From Pseudanabaena sp. PCC 7367 (lineage in GTDB: Bacteria > Cyanobacteriota > Cyanobacteriia > Pseudanabaenales > Pseudanabaenaceae): a stretch of DNA of 64,000 nt. Shown here piece by piece: positions 63,501 to 64,000 of the stretch. The notes below the pieces were generated by a model. The model saw nothing but the letters and a program-made list of their open reading frames with translations, was not told where the DNA came from and ran no database searches. Positions within the stretch are counted from its first letter, which is position 1. Every line of letters begins with the position of its first letter. The stretch covers positions 1,951,001 through 2,015,000 of the forward strand of contig NC_019701.1 in assembly GCF_000317065.1 (NCBI RefSeq), in the 5' to 3' direction. The translations under genes and the position numbers were made by a program.

Positions 63501-64000
63501 CTACTTGTCAGCACTGCCTGCCAACTGCTCGCGGGGGCGCTCTAACAAGGCCAAAGACTCGTCTGTCTCCGCTACTTCAGGGGTTTGGGTTGAGGCATCG
63601 GGCACAAATTCACGGCGCGCCAGAATAATCGCACCAATCAGGGCGATCAACAGCAATACCGAAGCTAGCTCAAAGGGCAACAAATAATCACTAAAGAAAT
63701 GTTGACCAATTACCACCAGGGTAGAGGGGAACTTAGCAACACTAAAGGCTGTGACCCAATCAGTGGATGTAACCGTGACACTGAGCAGGCCAAAGATCGC
63801 TAGACAGACGATCGCTGTAATGCCATTTCGCAATAGGCCAAATTGAAGTTGCTTATATTCCTCGCGTTTGTTCACCAGCATGATCGCAAACAGAATCAAA
63901 ACGTTAACCGCACCCACATAGATCAAAATCTGTGCTGCCGCTACGAAGTCAGCATTCAGCAGGATATACATGCCAGACATGGAGAAAAATACCAGCGCCA
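63501..64000 (-). CDS. ndhG: NDH-1 subunit NdhG (subunit 6), N-terminus cut by window edge
   Basis: At least 166 codons. The frame stays open through the right edge ('ALVFFS' before 'MSGMYILLNADFVAAAQILIYVGAVNVLILFAIMLVNKREEYKQ'), and the family starts about 40 residues earlier, so the internal Met at 63980 is not the true start. NuoJ/NdhG membrane subunit, with a Thr/Glu/Pro-rich cytoplasmic C-terminus. Followed by ndhE on the same strand. Confidence 0.95.
   Translation of the reverse strand, partial: ALVFFSMSGMYILLNADFVAAAQILIYVGAVNVLILFAIMLVNKREEYKQLQFGLLRNGITAIVCLAIFGLLSVTVTSTDWVTAFSVAKFPSTLVVIGQHFFSDYLLPFELASVLLLIALIGAIILARREFVPDASTQTPEVAETDESLALLERPREQLAGSADK

Noticed and set aside
63501-63980. 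159-aa complete NdhG
   Set aside because: The frame continues to the window edge and the family has about 40 more N-terminal residues, so the gene is partial.

Overview
This window reads as a piece of a cyanobacterial chromosome. The palindrome GCGATCGC and its core CGATCG recur throughout. There are genes for a beta-carboxysome shell (ccmK2-K1-L-M-N-O), a CO2-uptake NDH-1 complex (ndhF/ndhD/chpX type), sulfolipid synthesis (sqdB), ResB-type cytochrome c assembly and a BioU-like biotin enzyme. Gene content and gene order suggest a filamentous or Pseudanabaena-like lineage; that placement is a guess. No rRNA, intact tRNA, CRISPR array, insertion sequence or prophage was recognised.

Left third (1-22 kb): mixed housekeeping and accessory genes. 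These are an osmolyte-type ABC ATPase, a small AT-rich accessory patch beside a degenerate tRNA-like sequence (1.5-2.9 kb), an SDR, an L,D-transpeptidase, a PabB/TrpE enzyme, an MIF-like tautomerase, a cNMP-domain/thioredoxin-reductase-like flavoprotein without redox cysteines, a MarR regulator facing a membrane protein across a clear palindromic operator, ccsB with a good terminator, pentapeptide-repeat proteins (one fused to a J-domain and an Asn-rich linker), a glycosyltransferase, a DMT exporter and an RTX-repeat protein.

Middle (22-48 kb): a BMP/nucleoside-type ABC transporter (ATPase plus two permeases, no binding protein seen), accA, sqdB with a strong terminator, a cluster of three related receiver proteins (one a diguanylate cyclase) whose intergenic ends carry tandem repeats, a CmpR-like LysR regulator, cysA, a YhiN-type flavoprotein, a cation-chloride-cotransporter-like permease, a BioU-like protein, a TMEM175-like channel, an ATP synthase gamma gene away from atpA, a GT4 glycosyltransferase and a PAS-GAF-GGDEF protein.

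Right part (48-64 kb): an inorganic-carbon region. ndhF4-ndhD4-chpX(cupB) reads leftwards and ccmK2-K1-L-M-N-O reads rightwards from a shared 837-bp intergenic region. NDH-1 converts CO2 to bicarbonate in the cytosol, and the carboxysome converts it back to CO2 around Rubisco. A CmpR-type regulator lies about 20 kb away in the same window. CcmM keeps the zinc histidines and the Cys194/Cys200 pair of active gamma-carbonic anhydrases, plus one cysteine pair in its first Rubisco-small-subunit-like domain, so both enzyme activity and redox control look possible. After ccmO comes an exported protein with two tandem CpeT/CpcT-like domains, then the end of an ndhAIGE-type operon.

Nothing here is a clear-cut unknown system. 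The best leads are the tandem exported CpeT protein, the repeated LxELP motifs at the CcmO C-terminus, the terminator-like hairpin between ccmM and ccmN, the receiver cluster with repeats abutting its stop codons, the cysteine-less cNMP/TrxR flavoprotein and the accessory patch beside the pseudo-tRNA.
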